Positions 7,435 through 15,838 of a stretch of 44,472 bases of DNA are shown in pieces (position 1 is the stretch's first letter; the number at the start of each line of letters is the position of its first letter). The position numbers were made by a program, and so were the translations under genes. The notes beneath the pieces are model-generated. The model ran no database searches. It saw only the letters and a program-made list of their open reading frames with translations, and had not been told where the DNA came from. This DNA comes from Kitasatospora sp. Root107 (GTDB lineage: Bacteria > Actinomycetota > Actinomycetes > Streptomycetales > Streptomycetaceae): contig NZ_LMCT01000005.1 in assembly GCF_001424875.1 (NCBI RefSeq), forward strand, positions 1 through 44,472. The letters run 5' to 3'.

Positions 7435-7620
7435 ATGGACGCCTTCACCGCCGGCATCATTCAGCGCATAAGGAACGCCGAAGCAGATCTGCACCGCGCT
7501 CTCGAGTCCGGTGACGAGTTCCTCGCCGAGGTCGAACAGTCCGAACTGGACGATCTCCGTAGGCTCGCCGCCGAACACGGCATCGACCCCGTGCGCGAGA
7601 TGCACCGCGCCGCCGCCTGA
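7435..7620 (+). CDS. Conserved 61-residue small protein, function unknown
   Basis: Begins MDAFTAGIIQRIRNAEADL. The start is ATG 7435 with AAGGGGG spaced 5 nt upstream; the frame also continues 21 codons upstream, but those are not preceded by a site. The protein is almost entirely predicted helix, acidic, and has Leu/Ile/Ala in heptad-like spacing (IIQRIRNAEADLHRALE and FLAEVEQSELDDLRRLAAEHG), suggesting a short coiled-coil or helical hairpin. It ends in EMHRAAA. It has its own promoter interval and an 11-bp terminator hairpin right after the stop, so it is an independent unit. I recall similar proteins as conserved hypotheticals in streptomycetes, but no function is known to me. Confidence 0.8.
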   Translation: MDAFTAGIIQRIRNAEADLHRALESGDEFLAEVEQSELDDLRRLAAEHGIDPVREMHRAAA

Positions 7621-7639
7621 TCCTGCAGCACGCACCACC

Positions 7640-7667
7640 AAGCCCTGGCACCCCCGTGCCAGGGCTT
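7640..7667 (+). terminator. Terminator hairpin of the small-protein gene
   Basis: AAGCCCTGGCA (7640-7650) pairs perfectly with TGCCAGGGCTT (7657-7667) around CCCCCG, 19 nt after the stop, followed by CTGCG. Confidence 0.7.
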
Positions 7668-7690
7668 CTGCGTGGGCAGGTCCGGAGACG

Positions 7691-7774
7691 AAAGTGCCTG
7701 ACCGCCTACGCACGGATCACCTTTTACGAGGCTGGCGTCGCAGTTCCCCGAGCCCCTGGTGGCTGATGCCCGGA
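7691..7774. repeat. Dispersed intergenic repeat, copy A (one arm only)
   Basis: 84 nt that align without gaps to 30411-30494 with 8 mismatches (about 90 percent). The last 36 nt, from GCGTCGCAGTTCCCCG to GATGCCCGGA, are identical. Copy A has the right arm (7739-7759) of the 21-bp inverted repeat seen in copy B but no matching left arm. It lies in a converging-gene interval just before the stop of the inositol-monophosphatase-like gene. Confidence 0.85.
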
Positions 7775-7779
7775 GGGGC

Positions 7780-8568
7780 CTAGGCGCCGAGGGCCGTGAG
7801 ACGGGTCAGGAGGTGTTCGAAGGTGCCCGGCGGGGCGGTGCAGGTCATGCCGTCGGTGCCGCCGGTGCGGGCGCCGGCCTCGGCGGCGATCAGGGCGCCG
7901 GCTGCGCGGTCCCAGGGCTGGAGGCCGCGTTCGTAGAAGGCGTCCAGGCGGCCGGCCGCGACGTCGCAGAGGTCGACCGCGGCGGCGCCGGCCCGGCGGA
8001 TGTCGCGGACCTCGTGCATCAGGGCGAGCAGCACCTCCGCCTGGCGGACCCGCACGGACTGCACGTAGTTGAAGCCGGTGCCGACCAGTGCCTGGCCCCA
8101 GGGCGGGGCCGGGCGGCAGCGGATCGGCGCCCCGTCCAGGTAGGCCCCGCGGCCGAGCACCGCATGGAAGAGTTCGCCCATGGCCGGGACGGCGACCACG
8201 CCGACCACGGCCCGGCCGTCCAGTTCGGCGGCCACGCTGACGCCCCAGGAGGGCAGCCCGTACAGGTAGTTGACGGTGCCGTCGAGCGGGTCCACCACCC
8301 AGCGGACGCCGCTGCTGCCGGAGTGGTCGGCGCCCTCCTCGCCGAGGTAGCCGTCCTCGGGGCGGCGGGTGGTGATCAGCTCCAGGATCAGCTTCTCGGA
8401 GGCGAGGTCCATCTCGGTGACCACGTCGACCGGGCTGCTCTTGGTGGCGGCCACGCCGAGGTCAGCAGGGCGGCCGTCGCGGAGCAGGGTGCCGGCCTGG
8501 CCGGCGGCCTCCAGGGCGACGTCGAGGAGTTCGTCCAGCAGTGCGTCGGGCGGGGCGAGGTCGGGCAC
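7780..8568 (-). CDS. Inositol monophosphatase family protein
   Basis: 262 residues with the lithium-sensitive Mg-dependent phosphatase signature: VVTEMD (about 49-54), GEEG (76-79), the metal-binding block VVDPLDGTVNYLYG (91-104) and the C-terminal PWDRAAGALIAAEAG. Family members dephosphorylate myo-inositol-1-phosphate, other sugar phosphates or adenosine bisphosphate; the exact substrate is not determined here. The start is GTG 8568 (VPDLAPPDALL) with AAGGA 7 nt upstream; the longer frame runs back into the ferrochelatase gene on the same strand. It lies 41 nt downstream of ferrochelatase and probably shares its transcript. Confidence 0.9.
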   Translation of the reverse strand: MPDLAPPDALLDELLDVALEAAGQAGTLLRDGRPADLGVAATKSSPVDVVTEMDLASEKLILELITTRRPEDGYLGEEGADHSGSSGVRWVVDPLDGTVNYLYGLPSWGVSVAAELDGRAVVGVVAVPAMGELFHAVLGRGAYLDGAPIRCRPAPPWGQALVGTGFNYVQSVRVRQAEVLLALMHEVRDIRRAGAAAVDLCDVAAGRLDAFYERGLQPWDRAAGALIAAEAGARTGGTDGMTCTAPPGTFEHLLTRLTALGA

Positions 8569-8609
8569 AGGGGTTTCCTTCCGGCGGGCGAGCGGATGGT
8601 GACGGAGTG

Positions 8610-9764
8610 TCAGAGCTGGGCGGCGGCGGGACGGGGTGCGCGCGGGTTGGGGCAGCAGGCCACCGCGCACACGTCGTGGCTCGGGCCGAGTGCCCCCAGC
8701 GCGCAGCGCTCGACGGACGCCCCTCGCTCGGTCGCCGCCCGCTCCAGCACCAGCTCGCGGACCGCCGCGGTGAACCGGGGGTCCGCGCCGACGGTGGCGG
8801 CCCGGCTGACCGGCAGACCGAGTTCGGCCGCCTTGGCGGTGGCCTCGGTGTCGAGGTCGTACTTGACCTCCATGTGGTCGGAGACGAAGCCGATCGGCAC
8901 CATCACCGCGGCCTGCGCCCCGGCCTCCTTCAGCGACTCCAGGTGGTCGCAGATGTCCGGCTCCAGCCACGGGATGTGCGGGGCACCGCTGCGGCTCTGG
9001 AAGACCAGCTCCCAGGGCCGGTCGGCCACCCCGGTGGCGGCGGCGACGGCCTCCGCGACCAGCCGGGCCACCTCCAGGTGCTGGGCGACGTACGCGCCGC
9101 CGGGAGTACCCCGGGCCGGATCGTCGGGGGCGCCGGAGGTCTCGGCCATCGCGTCCGGGATGGAGTGGGTGGTGAAGGCGAGCTGCGCGCCGTCGCGTAC
9201 CCCGGCGGGCAGTTCGGCGAGCGCCGCCAGAGTGGCGTCGATCATCGGGCCGACGAAGCCGGGGTGGTTGTAGAAGTGCCGGAGCTTGGCGACCTCCAGG
9301 GTCGGCAGCCCCTCCTCGGCCAGCGTGGCCAGCGCGTCGGCCAGGTTCTCCCGGTACTGCCGGCAGCCGGAGTACCCCGCGTACGCGCTGGTGGCCAGCA
9401 CCAGCACCCGGCGGTGGCCGTCGGTGGCGATCTCGCGCAGGGTGTCGGTCAGGTACGGCGCCCAGTTCCGGTTGCCCCAGTAGACCGGCAGGTCGAGGCC
9501 GTGCCCGGCGAAGTCCTTGCGCAGCGCGGCGAGCAGTTCACGGTTCTGCTCGTTGATCGGGCTGACCCCGCCGAACAGGAAGTAGTGCTTGCCGACCTCG
9601 GCCAGCCGTTCCTTCGGGATGCCCCGGCCCCGGGTGACGTTCTCCAGGAACGGCACCACGTCCTCGGGGGCCTCGGGACCACCGAAGGAGAGCAGCAGGA
9701 GGGCGTCGAAGGGCGCCGGGTCCGCAGGGGCGGCAGGGTGGGTGAGGGTGTACGAGTCGGACAT
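8610..9764 (-). CDS. hemH: Ferrochelatase (coproporphyrin III type, Fe-S containing)
   Basis: 384 residues. In actinobacteria this enzyme inserts Fe2+ into coproporphyrin III, the penultimate step of the coproporphyrin-dependent heme pathway (also named cpfC). Visible features are the N-terminal [20 protein letters not shown], the active-site FTTHSIPD with His200, and [14 protein letters not shown] with the catalytic acidic residue. Cys134 (YSGCRQY) and a C-terminal cluster at about 354, 366, 370 and 371 ([18 protein letters not shown]) match the pattern of actinobacterial ferrochelatases that carry a [2Fe-2S] cluster. The start is ATG 9764. It heads a likely two-gene unit with the phosphatase and is divergent from the MFS gene. 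Confidence 0.95.
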   Translation of the reverse strand: MSDSYTLTHPAAPADPAPFDALLLLSFGGPEAPEDVVPFLENVTRGRGIPKERLAEVGKHYFLFGGVSPINEQNRELLAALRKDFAGHGLDLPVYWGNRNWAPYLTDTLREIATDGHRRVLVLATSAYAGYSGCRQYRENLADALATLAEEGLPTLEVAKLRHFYNHPGFVGPMIDATLAALAELPAGVRDGAQLAFTTHSIPDAMAETSGAPDDPARGTPGGAYVAQHLEVARLVAEAVAAATGVADRPWELVFQSRSGAPHIPWLEPDICDHLESLKEAGAQAAVMVPIGFVSDHMEVKYDLDTEATAKAAELGLPVSRAATVGADPRFTAAVRELVLERAATERGASVERCALGALGPSHDVCAVACCPNPRAPRPAAAQL

Positions 9765-9889
9765 GGCTCCGATCCTGCCACCAACGGCACCCGACTCCGG
9801 GTCAAGTCCGGGAGACGGAAACCCCGTTGCTCGAGTACGTAAGCTGTGTATGCGACCGATGTTCCTTACCTGTACCCAGCGGAGCCCCC

Positions 9890-11125
9890 TTGCTGTCCAG
9901 CTACCGCCAGATCTTCGCCGCCTCCGGCAGCCTGGCCTTCTCGCTCTCCGGCTTCATTGCCCGGATGCCGATCTCGATGACCGGCATCGGCATCGTGACC
10001 ATGCTGTCCCAGCTCCGGGGCTCGTACGGTCTGGCGGCCTGGGTGTCGGGCACCATGGCGGGCGCGGCGGCGGTGCTCGGCCCGGCGGTCTCCTGGCTGG
10101 TGGACCGGCACGGGCAGCGCCGGGTGACGCTGCCCGCGACCGCGATCACCGTGCTGGCGGCGGTCGGGCTGCTGCTCTGCGCCCGGTCCGGCGCACCGAC
10201 CTGGACGCTGTTCGTCTGCGCCTTCGGGATGGGCGTGATGCCGAGCACCGGTTCGATGGTCCGGGCCCGCTGGGCGTACCTGTACAACTCCTCGCCGCCG
10301 AAGCTGCACACCGCGTACTCCTTCGAGGCGGTGGTGGACGAGGTCTGCTTCATCATCGGCCCGATCCTCTCCATCACGCTGGCCACCAGCGTCTTCCCCG
10401 AGGCCGGGATCATGCTGGCCGGGGTGTTCCTGACCGTGGGCGTGCTGCTGTTCACCGCCCAGCGGCGGACCGAGCCGCCGGTGCACCCCGCCGAGCACCA
10501 CACCGGCGGTCCGGCCATCCTGTCGGGCGGCCTGCAGGTGCTGGTGGTGACCTTCGTGGCGACCGGCGCGGTGTTCGGCTCGGTCGAGGTGGTCACCCTG
10601 GCGTTCGCCGAGGAGCAGGGGCACAAGAGCTGGACCGGTCTGGTCCTGGCGGTCTACGCGCTCGGCTCCTGCCTGGCCGGGGTGATCTTCGGGACGCTCA
10701 AGCTCAAGGGCTCGATGGCGACCCGGTTCCCGGTCGGGGCGGCGGTGATGGCGGCCAGCATGGTGCCGCTGCTGCTGGTCGGCGAACTGGTGCACGGCGT
10801 CGGCGGGCTGCTCGCGATCAGTGCGGCGCTGTTCGTCGCCGGGTTCTCCATCTCGCCGACCCTGATCACCGCGATGGCGCTGGTCGAGCGGCTGATCCCG
10901 GCCGCGAAGCTCACCGAGGGGATGACCTGGACCACCACCGGGCTGGCCCTCGGGGTGGCGCTCGGCTCGTCGGCGGCGGGGCTGGTGGTGGATGCGCAGG
11001 GGGCTCCGGCTGGGTACTGGGTGCCGCTCTCCGCAGCGGCGTTCGGGATGGTGGTGGCGTTCGCGGGGCTGCCGCGTCTGCGGAGTGGTCTGGCGACGGC
11101 CGAGGCTGAGCTGGTTCGTACCTGA
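9890..11125 (+). CDS. MFS transporter
   Basis: 411-residue polytopic membrane protein of the major facilitator superfamily with about 12 hydrophobic segments. The loop 2-3 motif is [16 protein letters not shown], the usual GxLaDrxGrr-type signature. The start is TTG at 9890 ([13 protein letters not shown]), because GGAG lies 6 nt upstream and the protein then begins as usual for this subfamily. The frame is also open to another TTG at 9827, but that stretch is Cys-rich and lacks a ribosome binding site. Substrate unknown; small-molecule or drug efflux is the usual guess and is only inference. Followed 112 nt later by the FAD-linked oxidase gene on the same strand. Confidence 0.9.
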   Translation: MLSSYRQIFAASGSLAFSLSGFIARMPISMTGIGIVTMLSQLRGSYGLAAWVSGTMAGAAAVLGPAVSWLVDRHGQRRVTLPATAITVLAAVGLLLCARSGAPTWTLFVCAFGMGVMPSTGSMVRARWAYLYNSSPPKLHTAYSFEAVVDEVCFIIGPILSITLATSVFPEAGIMLAGVFLTVGVLLFTAQRRTEPPVHPAEHHTGGPAILSGGLQVLVVTFVATGAVFGSVEVVTLAFAEEQGHKSWTGLVLAVYALGSCLAGVIFGTLKLKGSMATRFPVGAAVMAASMVPLLLVGELVHGVGGLLAISAALFVAGFSISPTLITAMALVERLIPAAKLTEGMTWTTTGLALGVALGSSAAGLVVDAQGAPAGYWVPLSAAAFGMVVAFAGLPRLRSGLATAEAELVRT

Positions 11126-11236
11126 GGGTGCCTGCCCGAGCCGGTGGACCGTAGACCTGTGGGGATCGAGTGGCTACGCTCCCCCTACTCACCGGTACAT
11201 ACGGGTGCCGTCGGCCCCGGAGCAGGAGGCACCCCC

Positions 11237-12550
11237 ATGCCCCAGGGCACATCGGTCGACTGGCGGAACTGGGCCGGCAACCAGAGCGCCCGGCCCAGCC
11301 GGACGGTTGCGCCGGCCTCGGCCGAGCAGCTCGGCGAGGTGCTCAGGCAGGCGGCCGAGCAGGGGCGGACGGTGAAGGCGGTCGGCTCCGGGCACTCGTT
11401 CACCTCGATCGCGTCCGCCGGTGACGGGGTGCTGGTCCGGCCCGACGGGCTGACCGCCGTCCGGGAGCTGGACCGCGAGGGCGGCACGGTGACGGTGGAG
11501 TCCGGGCTGCCGCTGTGGAAGCTGAACCGGCTGCTGGAGGCGGCCGGGCTGTCGCTGACCAACATGGGCGACATCGAGGTGCAGACCGTCGCCGGGGCCA
11601 CCAGCACCGGTACGCACGGCACCGGCCGGGACTCCGGCTCGCTGGCCGCGCAGATCCGGGCGGTCGAGATCGTGCTCGCCGACGGCAGTGTCAGGCGCTG
11701 CTCCCCCACCGAGAACCCCGAGCTGTTCCAGGGCGCCCGGCTCGGGCTCGGTGCGCTCGGCGTGGTCACCGCGCTGACCTTCGGGGTGGAGCCCGCCTTC
11801 CTGCTGACGGCGCATGAGCGGCCGATGGGCTTCGGGGAGGTGCTGTCCGCCTTCGACGACCTGGCGGCGGTGAACGAGCACTTCGAGTTCTACTGGTTCC
11901 CGCACACCGACCGCTGCTCGGTGAAGCGGAACAACCGGAGCCAGGGCCCGGCCGCGCCGCTGCCGAGGTTCAAGTCCTGGCTGGACGACGACTTCCTCTC
12001 CAACACGGTCTGGGAGGGTGCCTGCCAGGTCGGCCGGCGGTTCCCGGCCGCCATTCCGACGATCGCTCAGCTGGCCAGCCGGGCCTGGTCGGAGCGGACG
12101 TTCACCGACACCGCGTACAAGGTGTTCACCAGCCCGCGCAAGGTGCGCTTCATCGAGATGGAGTACGCCGTGCCGCGCGCGGCGGCCACCACCGTGCTGC
12201 GTGAGCTCAAGGCGCTGGTGGAGCGATCGAACTGGCGGATCAGCTTCCCGGTGGAGGTCAGGCTGGCGCCGGCCGACGACCTCTGGCTCTCCACCGCGAG
12301 CGGCCGGGACAGCGTCTACATCGCCGTGCACCTCTACCGGGGCACCGCCGAGCAGGGCTACTTCACCGAGGTGGAGAAGCTGATGACCGCTCACCAGGGC
12401 CGCCCGCACTGGGGGAAGCTGCACACCAGGGACGCGGAGTACCTGGCCTCGGTCTACCCGCACTTCGAGGACTTCACCGCGCTGCGCGACAAGGTGGACC
12501 CGGGCCGGCTGTTCGCCAACGACTACCTGCGCCGGGTGCTCGGCGACTGA
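11237..12550 (+). CDS. FAD-linked D-arabinono-1,4-lactone oxidase / alditol oxidase family
   Basis: 437-residue oxidoreductase of the vanillyl-alcohol-oxidase superfamily. The FAD-binding PCMH domain includes RTVKAVGSGHSFTSIAS, where His53 is at the position used for covalent FAD attachment in the alditol/sugar-lactone oxidase subgroup, and the diphosphate-binding GATSTGTHGTG. The C-terminal ALO domain contains HWGKLH (His391). The family oxidises aldonolactones or alditols with O2, giving H2O2; the substrate is not fixed by sequence. The start is ATG 11237, preceded by AGGAGG; the frame is open upstream without a site. The stop is only 7 nt from the stop of the converging membrane protein gene, leaving no room for a terminator. 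Confidence 0.92.
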   Translation: MPQGTSVDWRNWAGNQSARPSRTVAPASAEQLGEVLRQAAEQGRTVKAVGSGHSFTSIASAGDGVLVRPDGLTAVRELDREGGTVTVESGLPLWKLNRLLEAAGLSLTNMGDIEVQTVAGATSTGTHGTGRDSGSLAAQIRAVEIVLADGSVRRCSPTENPELFQGARLGLGALGVVTALTFGVEPAFLLTAHERPMGFGEVLSAFDDLAAVNEHFEFYWFPHTDRCSVKRNNRSQGPAAPLPRFKSWLDDDFLSNTVWEGACQVGRRFPAAIPTIAQLASRAWSERTFTDTAYKVFTSPRKVRFIEMEYAVPRAAATTVLRELKALVERSNWRISFPVEVRLAPADDLWLSTASGRDSVYIAVHLYRGTAEQGYFTEVEKLMTAHQGRPHWGKLHTRDAEYLASVYPHFEDFTALRDKVDPGRLFANDYLRRVLGD

Positions 12551-12557
12551 CCGGCCG

Positions 12558-13301
12558 TCAGGGCGACGGCGTACCGCTGGGCGTCGCCGCGGCGCCGGCA
12601 CCCGAGGTCGTGGCCGAGTCGGTCGGCGTGCTCGACGGCGTGGAGGACGGTGAACCCGAAGGCGTACCGGAGGGGGTCGAGGACGGCGATCCCGAAGGTG
12701 AACCCAGTGGCGTCCCGGACGGCGTGGAGCTCGGCGTGCTGCCGGACGGGGTCGAACTCGACGGGCCCGAAGAGCCCAGCGAGGACGGCGGCGGCGCGGC
12801 CGGCTTCTGCTCCACCGATCCGCCCAGCGAGGTCCCCGAGCCGCTGTCCCCCTTCACGGTGGCGGACACCGGCTGACCCGTCATCAGCTCGAAGGCCAGG
12901 ATCGGCCCCATCGCCAGCGCGAAGACCAGCCCGGAGACGGCCAGGCAGGTCTTCCAGGTCCACCGCCGCTTGGCCCGGACGGTCTGTGGCGCGTTCCATT
13001 CGGAGGAGAGTTCGGTGTTCTCCGGCGGTTGCGGCTTCCTGTCGGTGCGGTCGACCGCCTGCCGGAGTTGCTCGCCACCACGCCGGAACAGGTGCTGGAG
13101 GACCGCACTGCCGGTGGTGGCGCCGATACTGACCACCGCCGCGCCGATGATCGTGCCGTAGACGCCGAGTTCGGAGGCGAGCAGCGCGCCGACAATGGTT
13201 GCCAGGGCACTCGCCGCCACCTGAGCCACACTCAGGTCGATCCGCTTCCGCTCGCTCTCGGACCGCTCGGCGACATCCTGCGGTGCGCGCTGCTGGGGCA
13301 T
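12558..13301 (-). CDS. Membrane protein with Ser/Thr/Pro/Gly-rich C-terminal tail, function unknown
   Basis: 247 residues. The N-terminal about 25 residues are charged (DVAERSESERKRIDLS). A long hydrophobic hairpin (about 26-70; ASALATIVGALLASELGVYG and TIIGAAVVSIGATTGSAVL) is followed by a basic segment, then a third membrane segment (about 120-140; TCLAVSGLVFALAMGPILAF). The final 100 residues are low complexity with SGSPSSTPSGTP-like repeats, as in cell-wall-spanning or glycosylated linkers, presumably outside the cell. The start is ATG 13301 because GAGGG is spaced 6 nt from it, whereas the ATG at 13307 has no spacing. The tail is encoded by degenerate GAnGGC-type DNA repeats on the opposite strand. 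Divergent from sepH; I do not recognise the family. Confidence 0.8.
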   Translation of the reverse strand: MPQQRAPQDVAERSESERKRIDLSVAQVAASALATIVGALLASELGVYGTIIGAAVVSIGATTGSAVLQHLFRRGGEQLRQAVDRTDRKPQPPENTELSSEWNAPQTVRAKRRWTWKTCLAVSGLVFALAMGPILAFELMTGQPVSATVKGDSGSGTSLGGSVEQKPAAPPPSSLGSSGPSSSTPSGSTPSSTPSGTPLGSPSGSPSSTPSGTPSGSPSSTPSSTPTDSATTSGAGAAATPSGTPSP

Positions 13302-13614
13302 CAACATCCCTCGGTCGGTACGGCTCGGAGTGGGAAAAGTCCCTCCATCTTGCACAAAGAAGGACACAACGGGCGAAAATCTGGTTCTTGGCGGTCGATA
13401 TATGTGAAGATGATCACCGCGCACTGATCGACGGTCGGCCATTGGAGTGCCCACCCTTGAGATTCCCGTGAATCGCGGGAGACTTGAGCGGCGAGCCGCC
13501 CCTGTGGATGCCACGAATGGAGTACTGTTCGTGAAGCCTGAGCCTTCGGTCATCAGTGCCGACTGTCCATCAGACGGCGGCCGGGGCATCCCGGGCGCAG
13601 CGTCGACCGACGAC
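13302..13614. other. Divergent promoter interval upstream of sepH
   Basis: 313 nt with no supported gene; a plus-strand open frame from 13447 is continuous with sepH but has atypical codon use. AT-richer sequence at 13370-13415 (GCGAAAATCTGG, GATATATGTGAAGATGATC) is the likely promoter zone for one or both directions, with no confident box assignment. Confidence 0.4.
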
Positions 13615-13719
13615 GTGGCAAACAGGCAACCGTGCCACAACGGCAGGGCCGGGCGAAAGCCCGACACGCCGAGTAACTCTGCAAGGTTGTGGCCAGTCGT
13701 GAGTGGGCAGGCCACACTC
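13615..13719 (+). promoter_or_regulatory. Candidate structured leader RNA of sepH with competing helices
   Basis: Three helices share strands. Helix 1 is GTGGCA (13615-13620) with TGCCAC (13633-13638). Helix 2 is CCACAAC (13635-13641) with GTTGTGG (13686-13692), which excludes helix 1. Helix 3 is GTGGCC (13689-13694) with GGCCAC (13710-13715), which excludes helix 2. Inside helix 2 sits a GAAA-tetraloop hairpin, CGGGC/GCCCG (13650-13663), closed by CGGC/GCCG (13641-13644 with 13668-13671). Such a ladder ending 55 nt before the start codon resembles a riboswitch or attenuator. I could not match it to a known class. Confidence 0.4.
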
Positions 13720-13773
13720 AGTACGGGAGCAGCGACGCAGGTGACGTCGGCAGGCACCACCCGGGAGGTAACC

Positions 13774-14826
13774 GTGCCCGAACTGCGCGTCGTGGCCGTC
13801 AGCAACGACGGCACACGGCTGGTGCTCAAAGCTGCCGACAGCACGGAGTACACCCTTCCCATCGACGAGCGCCTGCGCGCCGCGATCCGGGGTGACCGTC
13901 CGCGCCTCGGACAGATCGAGATCGAGGTGGAGAGCCACCTCCGCCCCCGCGACATCCAGGCTCGGATACGAGCCGGTGCCTCCGCTGAGGAGGTCGCGCA
14001 GGCGGCGGGTATCTCGGTGGACCGGGTCCGTCGGTTCGAGGGTCCGGTGCTGGCCGAGCGGGCCTTCATGGCCGAGCGGGCGCGGAAGACCGCGATCCGC
14101 CGGCACGGCGAGTCCACCGGCCCCCAGCTCGGCGAGGCGGTCGCGGAGCGGCTGGCCCTGCGGGGTGCCGAGAAGGACGCCGAGAACTGGGACTCCTGGC
14201 GCCGGGACGACGGCACCTGGGAGATCTTCCTCTCCTACCGCGCGGACGGCGAGAACCGCACCGCGACGTGGACGTACGACCCGCCCCGCCGCCTGGTCCA
14301 GCCGAACGACGACGAGGCCCGCGCGCTGATCGGCGAGAACGTCGAGCGCGAGGAGGAGCAGGTCTTCCCGTTCATCCCGCGGATCGCCCGGCTCCCCCAG
14401 GACCGGCCGGCCCGCCCGATGATCGAGCGGCCCGCCCTGCCCGACCGGATCATGGCGCGCGAGGCCAGGGAGGCACGCGAGGTCAGGGAGGTCCGGGAGG
14501 CCACGGCCGAGAACCGGGACTCGCTCACCAGCCTGCTCGACGTGGTGCCCGCCTACCGCGGCGACCTCTCCGTCCCCGTGGCGGAGCCGGTGGTCGCCGA
14601 GGAGCCGGTGGAGCCCGAGGAGCAGGCCGCCCCGGCGGCCAGCGTCGGCGCCGGCTCGGCGTACGCGGACATCCTGATGCCCCGTGCGGTCTCGCCGCAC
14701 CGGGAGCGGCTGGTCGGCACCACCGACCGGCAGGCCGAGGCGGACGGTGTCCGGCCCGGCCGGCGCGCCACGGTGCCCAGCTGGGACGAGATCGTCTTCG
14801 GCAGCCGCCGCAAGAAGCAGGAGTGA
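13774..14826 (+). CDS. sepH: Cell division protein SepH (DUF3071)
   Basis: 350 residues. SepH is an actinobacterial division protein that binds FtsZ and promotes assembly of Z-rings. The N-terminal DUF3071 domain (about 1-165) begins PELRVVAVSNDGTRLVLK and includes a helix-turn-helix-like segment, LRPRDIQARIRAGASAEEVA through GISVDRVRRF, the conserved core that interacts with FtsZ in this family. The C-terminal half is disordered, with an Arg/Glu repeat region (AREAREAREVREVREA, about 228-245), Glu/Pro-rich stretches and a conserved tail VPSWDEIVFGSRRKKQ. The start is GTG 13774, placed by GGGAGG 5 nt upstream. Alone in its transcript, with the candidate leader in front and a terminator behind. 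Confidence 0.94.
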   Translation: MPELRVVAVSNDGTRLVLKAADSTEYTLPIDERLRAAIRGDRPRLGQIEIEVESHLRPRDIQARIRAGASAEEVAQAAGISVDRVRRFEGPVLAERAFMAERARKTAIRRHGESTGPQLGEAVAERLALRGAEKDAENWDSWRRDDGTWEIFLSYRADGENRTATWTYDPPRRLVQPNDDEARALIGENVEREEEQVFPFIPRIARLPQDRPARPMIERPALPDRIMAREAREAREVREVREATAENRDSLTSLLDVVPAYRGDLSVPVAEPVVAEEPVEPEEQAAPAASVGAGSAYADILMPRAVSPHRERLVGTTDRQAEADGVRPGRRATVPSWDEIVFGSRRKKQE

Positions 14827-14829
14827 ACG

Positions 14830-14856
14830 GGCGGGTCAGGCAGTGCCTGACCCGCC
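14830..14856. terminator. Terminator between sepH and the sulfurtransferase gene
   Basis: GGCGGGTCAGG (14830-14840) pairs with CCTGACCCGCC (14846-14856) around CAGTG. It lies 3 nt after the sepH stop and is followed by AGTTTTAG on the plus strand. It also lies 21 nt past the converging sulfurtransferase stop, so it can serve both. Confidence 0.75.
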
Positions 14857-14877
14857 GTCACCAGTTTTAGGCGTAGG

Positions 14878-15711
14878 TCAGGCGCCGGTCGCCACCGGGT
14901 TCGCCGGGTCGGCGGACCACTCGCTCCACGAGCCCGGGTAGAGCGTCAGGCCCGGGTGCCCCGCGACGGTCAGGGCCAGCAGCTGGTGCGCCGCCGTCAC
15001 CCCGGAGCCGCAGTACACCGCGACCTCCGACGCCTCGTCCACCCCCAGCGCACGGAACCGCTCGGCCAGTACGGCCGGCGCCAGGAAGCGCCCGTCGGCG
15101 GCCAGGTTCGCGATGGTGGGGGCGCTCACCGCGCCGGGGATGTGCCCGGCCCTCGGGTCCACCGGCTCGACCTCGCCCCGGTAGCGCTCGCCCGCCCGGG
15201 CGTCCAACAGCAGCCCGGTGCGGGCCAGTTCGGCTGCTCCGGCGGCGTCCACCGTGGGCAGTGCGCCGGGCTGCGGCTTGAAGTCCCCCGGCTCGGCTGC
15301 CGGTTGCGCGACCGACTCGGGCTGCCCGGCCGCCCGCCAGGCCGCCAGACCCCCGTCCAGCACCCGGACATCGGTGTGCCCGGCCCAGCGCAGCAGCCAC
15401 CAGGCCCGGGCCGCCGAGGTGGCCGGGCCCGCGTCGTACACCACCACGGCGCGGTCGGCCCGGACGCCCGCGCGGCGCAGCGCGGCGCCGAGCACCTCGA
15501 CGTCCGGCAGCGGGTGCCGCCCGGCGGCGCCGGGCGGTGCGGCCAACTCCCGGTCCAGGTCCAGGTAGTGAGCACCCGGCAGGTGGCCGGCCGCGTACTC
15601 CTCGACGCCGGGCGGGCCGCCCAGCTGCCAGCGGATGTCCAGCAGGACCGGCGGTCGGTCGGCGGCGAGTTCGGTTGCCAACTCGGCAACCGTGATCAGG
15701 GGAGTGGTCAT
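14878..15711 (-). CDS. Sulfurtransferase (tandem rhodanese domains; TST/MST type)
   Basis: 277 residues with two rhodanese domains. The N-terminal domain (about 5-140) lacks the active-site cysteine (VYDAGPATSAARAWW). The C-terminal domain (150-277) has the loop CGSGVTA with Cys234. The two-domain form with CGSGVTA fits thiosulfate or 3-mercaptopyruvate sulfurtransferases, which move sulfane sulfur to cyanide or thiol acceptors; the loop alone does not settle the donor. The start is ATG 15711 with AGGGG upstream; a further in-frame start seven codons earlier lacks a site. Divergent from the VOC gene. Confidence 0.93.
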   Translation of the reverse strand: MTTPLITVAELATELAADRPPVLLDIRWQLGGPPGVEEYAAGHLPGAHYLDLDRELAAPPGAAGRHPLPDVEVLGAALRRAGVRADRAVVVYDAGPATSAARAWWLLRWAGHTDVRVLDGGLAAWRAAGQPESVAQPAAEPGDFKPQPGALPTVDAAGAAELARTGLLLDARAGERYRGEVEPVDPRAGHIPGAVSAPTIANLAADGRFLAPAVLAERFRALGVDEASEVAVYCGSGVTAAHQLLALTVAGHPGLTLYPGSWSEWSADPANPVATGA

Positions 15712-15838
15712 ACCCCTATTCTTCCCGCGCATCTCCGCTCTTTGTCTGGTCTTTGCCCGGCTCGCCGGTGTATGTCAGGAAGGCACGGCGTCGGCGGTGG
15801 AACCATTCCTCTGCGACGCGCTCCCAAGGAGGTCCGCC

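Noticed and set aside
13615..13700. c-di-GMP-I or SAM riboswitch
   Set aside because: GGCAAAC and GGCAACC look similar to parts of these classes, but the remaining conserved core (for example GACGCAAAGCC, or GGTGCCAATTCC) is missing.
13447..13773. N-terminal extension of sepH
   Set aside because: The frame is open, but codon use is atypical and the GTG at 13774 has a strong ribosome binding site; known SepH proteins start at the PELRVVAV-like segment.
15635..15838. Upstream extension of the VOC protein
   Set aside because: It covers the divergent sulfurtransferase start; AAGGAGG places the start at 15839.
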